From: Candidatus Woykebacteria bacterium GWB1_45_5
GTDB lineage: Bacteria > Patescibacteriota > Microgenomatia > Woykebacterales > RBG-16-39-9b
Length of the DNA stretch: 14,802 nt
Direction of reading: 5' to 3'
NCBI GenBank assembly: GCA_001816645.1
Contig: MHCO01000038.1
Location: 31,977-46,778 of the forward strand
The translations under genes were made by a program, and so were the position numbers. The notes under the pieces are model-generated. The model was not told the origin of the DNA, ran no database searches, and saw nothing but the letters and a program-made list of their open reading frames with translations. Every line of letters starts with the position of its first letter. The first letter of the stretch is position 1. Below are positions 13,357 to 14,802 of this stretch, piece by piece.

Positions 13357-14256
13357 ATGATTGAGGAAGAACTGGTAAAAAAATTAGGGTTTAACAAAGT
13401 TAAGATCAACGAGCCGTTGGCTTCTCACGTCTATATGAAAGTTGGTGGGCCAGCCGATTTTTATTACGAGGCTACCGATGCGAGAGAATTAACAGAGGCT
13501 ATCAAAGTAGCAATTAAAACTAGCACGACTTTTGTTATCCTTGGTAATGGTTCTAATGTTTTGATTTCGGATAAAGGGGTCAGGGGATTAGTGATTAAGA
13601 ATAATGCTAAAGAGGTAAAGTTTTTGCCGCATGGTTTTGTGGAAGTAGATTCTGGTGTGGAAAATGCCGCTTTGATTACCGCCGCCAAAAATCGGGGATT
13701 GACCGGTGTGGAAAGGTTGATTAAGGTACCCGGAACTGTTGGTGGTGCTGTCTTCATGAACGCTGGAGATACTGTCAGGCAAGAATTTTTTGGGGATTTG
13801 GTTGTTTTGGTTGAAATTATTGATGGTCAGGGAAATGTTAAAAAGTTAAGAAAAGAAGACTGCTGGTTTGGTTATCGGGTTTCCCGTTTCCAAACAAGCG
13901 GCGAGATAATTTTGAAAGTAAAGCTGCAGCTAAAACAAGCAACTAAAGAAGAAATTGAATCTAAAGCAAAGGATATTTTAGTGCGCAAGGTGCAACAACC
14001 ACCCGGCCCCACTCTTGGCTCCACTTTTAAAAACCCGCCTGACAATTTTGCTGGCAAGTTAATCGAAGAAGCGGGATTGAAAGGAAAACAAGTGGGCGGT
14101 GCTAAAATCAGTGAAAAGCATGCTAATTTCATCATCAACACCGGCTGTGCAACTGCATCCGATGTAAAAGCCTTGATTGAGTTGATGAAGTCAGAAGTAA
14201 AAAAGAAATTCGGTATCAACCTCGAAGGAGAAATCCGCTACCTCGGGGAGTGGTAA
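13357..14256 (+). CDS. murB: UDP-N-acetylenolpyruvoylglucosamine reductase MurB
   Basis: The 299-residue FAD enzyme reduces UDP-GlcNAc-enolpyruvate to UDP-MurNAc with NADPH, the step before MurC. VYMKVGGPADF (25-35) and ILGNGSNVLISDKGVRGLVI (61-80) bind FAD; VPGTVGGAVFMNAG (124-137) follows. The substrate loop has FGYRVSRF (171-178). The catalytic serine is S222 in LGSTFKNP, and the catalytic glutamate is E292 in LEGEIRYLG at the C-terminus. Length and the short region between these motifs suit the shorter type II MurB of Gram-positive style. The ATG at 13357 begins four residues before a typical family start, and no clear ribosome site precedes it; a small CCAC/GTGG hairpin (13343-13353) does. 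Separated from murC by the palindromic element. Confidence 0.95.
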   Translation: MIEEELVKKLGFNKVKINEPLASHVYMKVGGPADFYYEATDARELTEAIKVAIKTSTTFVILGNGSNVLISDKGVRGLVIKNNAKEVKFLPHGFVEVDSGVENAALITAAKNRGLTGVERLIKVPGTVGGAVFMNAGDTVRQEFFGDLVVLVEIIDGQGNVKKLRKEDCWFGYRVSRFQTSGEIILKVKLQLKQATKEEIESKAKDILVRKVQQPPGPTLGSTFKNPPDNFAGKLIEEAGLKGKQVGGAKISEKHANFIINTGCATASDVKALIELMKSEVKKKFGINLEGEIRYLGEW

Positions 14257-14376
14257 TTAGCTTCGAGTGTCTAACCCTCAAGTTCAAACATTTTACTTAA
14301 ATCTCATATCTTATATCCTATATCTTACAACTAGGTTTCTTGCGTTCGAATTCTTGCTAGCTTAAAATTGGGGTTC
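14257..14376 (+). other. AT-rich spacer after murB
   Basis: These 120 nt contain no supported gene. The middle part (about 14300-14330) is a degenerate low-complexity run built from ATATCTTA/ATATCCTA units. No strong stem with a T tract was found, so no terminator is called for murB or for the opposing hicA remnant. Confidence 0.5.
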
Positions 14377-14600
14377 TTATTTCACTTTTGTGAACTCTTC
14401 AACAGTTAATCCAGTTTGACGAATAATTGATCTTAGAGTTCCTGTTTTTAGATCTTTTACGTGATAAGGTACAGGGATACGGTTTCTGGTTTTTGGTGGA
14501 GCATGATGTAATGACTGCCAGACACGTGGTCCACAATGTAACCAAGCCCTTTCAGTTTAGAAATGGTGTCTCGGGGTTTTTGGGGAGTAAGTTTTGGCAT
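14377..14600 (-). pseudogene. hicA: hicA mRNA-interferase toxin, frameshifted
   Basis: HicA toxins are small dsRBD-fold ribonucleases blocked by HicB. From ATG 14600 the frame encodes MPKLTPQKPRDTISKLKGLG and continues through the conserved GSHYIM block (catalytic-type His30) to H35, then diverges and ends at TAA 14459-14457 after 47 residues. In the -1 frame the proper HicA C-terminus continues from the same place: PKTRNRIPVPYHVKDLK, then TGTLRSIIRQTGLTVEEF, ending at TAA 14379-14377. One base appears lost near 14490-14496, in a CC-AAAAA run. The complete protein would be 74 residues, the normal size. Causes could be true decay, an assembly or read error in the homopolymer, or -1 slippage at AAAAA. 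The ATG shares one base with the hicB stop. Confidence 0.8.
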
Positions 14601-14802
14601 TAGACAGAAACAGAAACTTTTTCTATTTCGGAAATATCAGTTGGAACTGGCTCGCCGTGCTTTTTGAGAGAAGCGATATAACCCTCAATTGCATCTTTTA
14701 TCATTGCCAGTGCCTCCTCCCGTGTTTCACCTTGGGTGACACAGCCCGGTAAGGCAGGAGCAGATACAATGAAGCCGCCTTCATCAGCGGGTTGGAGATA
14801 AA
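14600..14802 (-). CDS. hicB: HicB-type antitoxin, 5' partial
   Basis: The visible C-terminal 66 residues start mid-gene at the window edge. YLQPADEGGFIVSAPALPGC followed by VTQGETREEALAMIKDAIEG is the partial RNase-H-like HicB fold with its P-A-L-P-G-C-x-T-x-G-x-T-x-E-E-A motif. The C-terminus (KKHGEPVPTD and a short acidic tail) has no added DNA-binding domain. HicB normally neutralises HicA and represses the operon. The gene precedes hicA with TAATG overlap. Because the partner hicA is frameshifted, hicB may persist without an active toxin. Confidence 0.9.
   Translation of the reverse strand, partial: YLQPADEGGFIVSAPALPGCVTQGETREEALAMIKDAIEGYIASLKKHGEPVPTDISEIEKVSVSV

Noticed and set aside
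14300..14330. ATATCTTA/ATATCCTA run as an origin or binding-site array
   Set aside because: Units are irregular and few, with no DnaA box; simple low-complexity spacer is the better reading.
1..14802. tRNA or rRNA genes
   Set aside because: No cloverleaf with a conserved T-loop sequence and no rRNA-like stretch was seen on either strand by eye.

Overview
The window looks like a chromosomal segment of a Candidate Phyla Radiation (Patescibacteria) bacterium, most likely from the Microgenomates side. This is inferred from gene content and style: a DUF4012 membrane protein, a short MurE without its N-terminal domain, a single-domain GlmU-like enzyme, tightly overlapping genes, few clear Shine-Dalgarno sites and small palindromic repeats scattered between and inside genes. 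TGA is used as a normal stop (rsmH, ftsL, vapC), which argues against the Gracilibacteria/Absconditabacteria code. No taxonomic marker was compared, so the phylum-level call is moderate.

Layout. 1-2900 (+): the end of an exopolysaccharide-type sugar transferase, a DUF4012 protein and recO, packed as one operon. 2901-3009: a short regulatory stretch with a near-consensus promoter and two 42-43 nt tandem hairpin repeats in front of glyS (3010-4350, +), a dimeric-type glycyl-tRNA synthetase that carries an unusual in-frame seven-residue insertion. 4347-5310 (-): a three-gene accessory operon with a ribbon-helix-helix antitoxin, a PIN-domain (VapC-like) toxin and a small unknown Cys-containing membrane protein. 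5311-5600: a divergent control region with an 18-bp perfect palindrome and promoter for the toxin-antitoxin operon, and on the other strand a strong promoter, four MraZ-type boxes at exact 10-nt spacing and a structured leader.

5601-14256 (+): a reduced division and cell wall (dcw) cluster: mraZ, rsmH, an ftsL-like gene, ftsI, then murE, glmU-like, pgeF, murC, and finally murB. It covers transcription control (MraZ), 16S rRNA methylation (RsmH), septal assembly and transpeptidation (FtsL, FtsI) and cytoplasmic precursor synthesis (GlmU and MurB towards UDP-MurNAc, MurC and MurE towards the peptide stem, PgeF as likely proofreader of MurC). mraY, murF, murD, murG, ftsW, ftsQ, ftsA and ftsZ are not in the window. 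A second promoter lies just before murE, with its expected start of transcription at the start codon.

14257-14802 (-): an AT-rich spacer, then a hicBA toxin-antitoxin pair in which hicA is broken by a single-base frameshift and hicB runs off the window edge.

I did not find a clearly new multi-gene system. The most unusual signals are the small repeat elements: tandem hairpins with compensatory changes, an element inserted inside glyS, a 64-nt multi-stem palindrome before murB, and shared motifs before mraZ and ftsL. The small Cys-rich membrane protein attached to the toxin-antitoxin operon is also unexplained.
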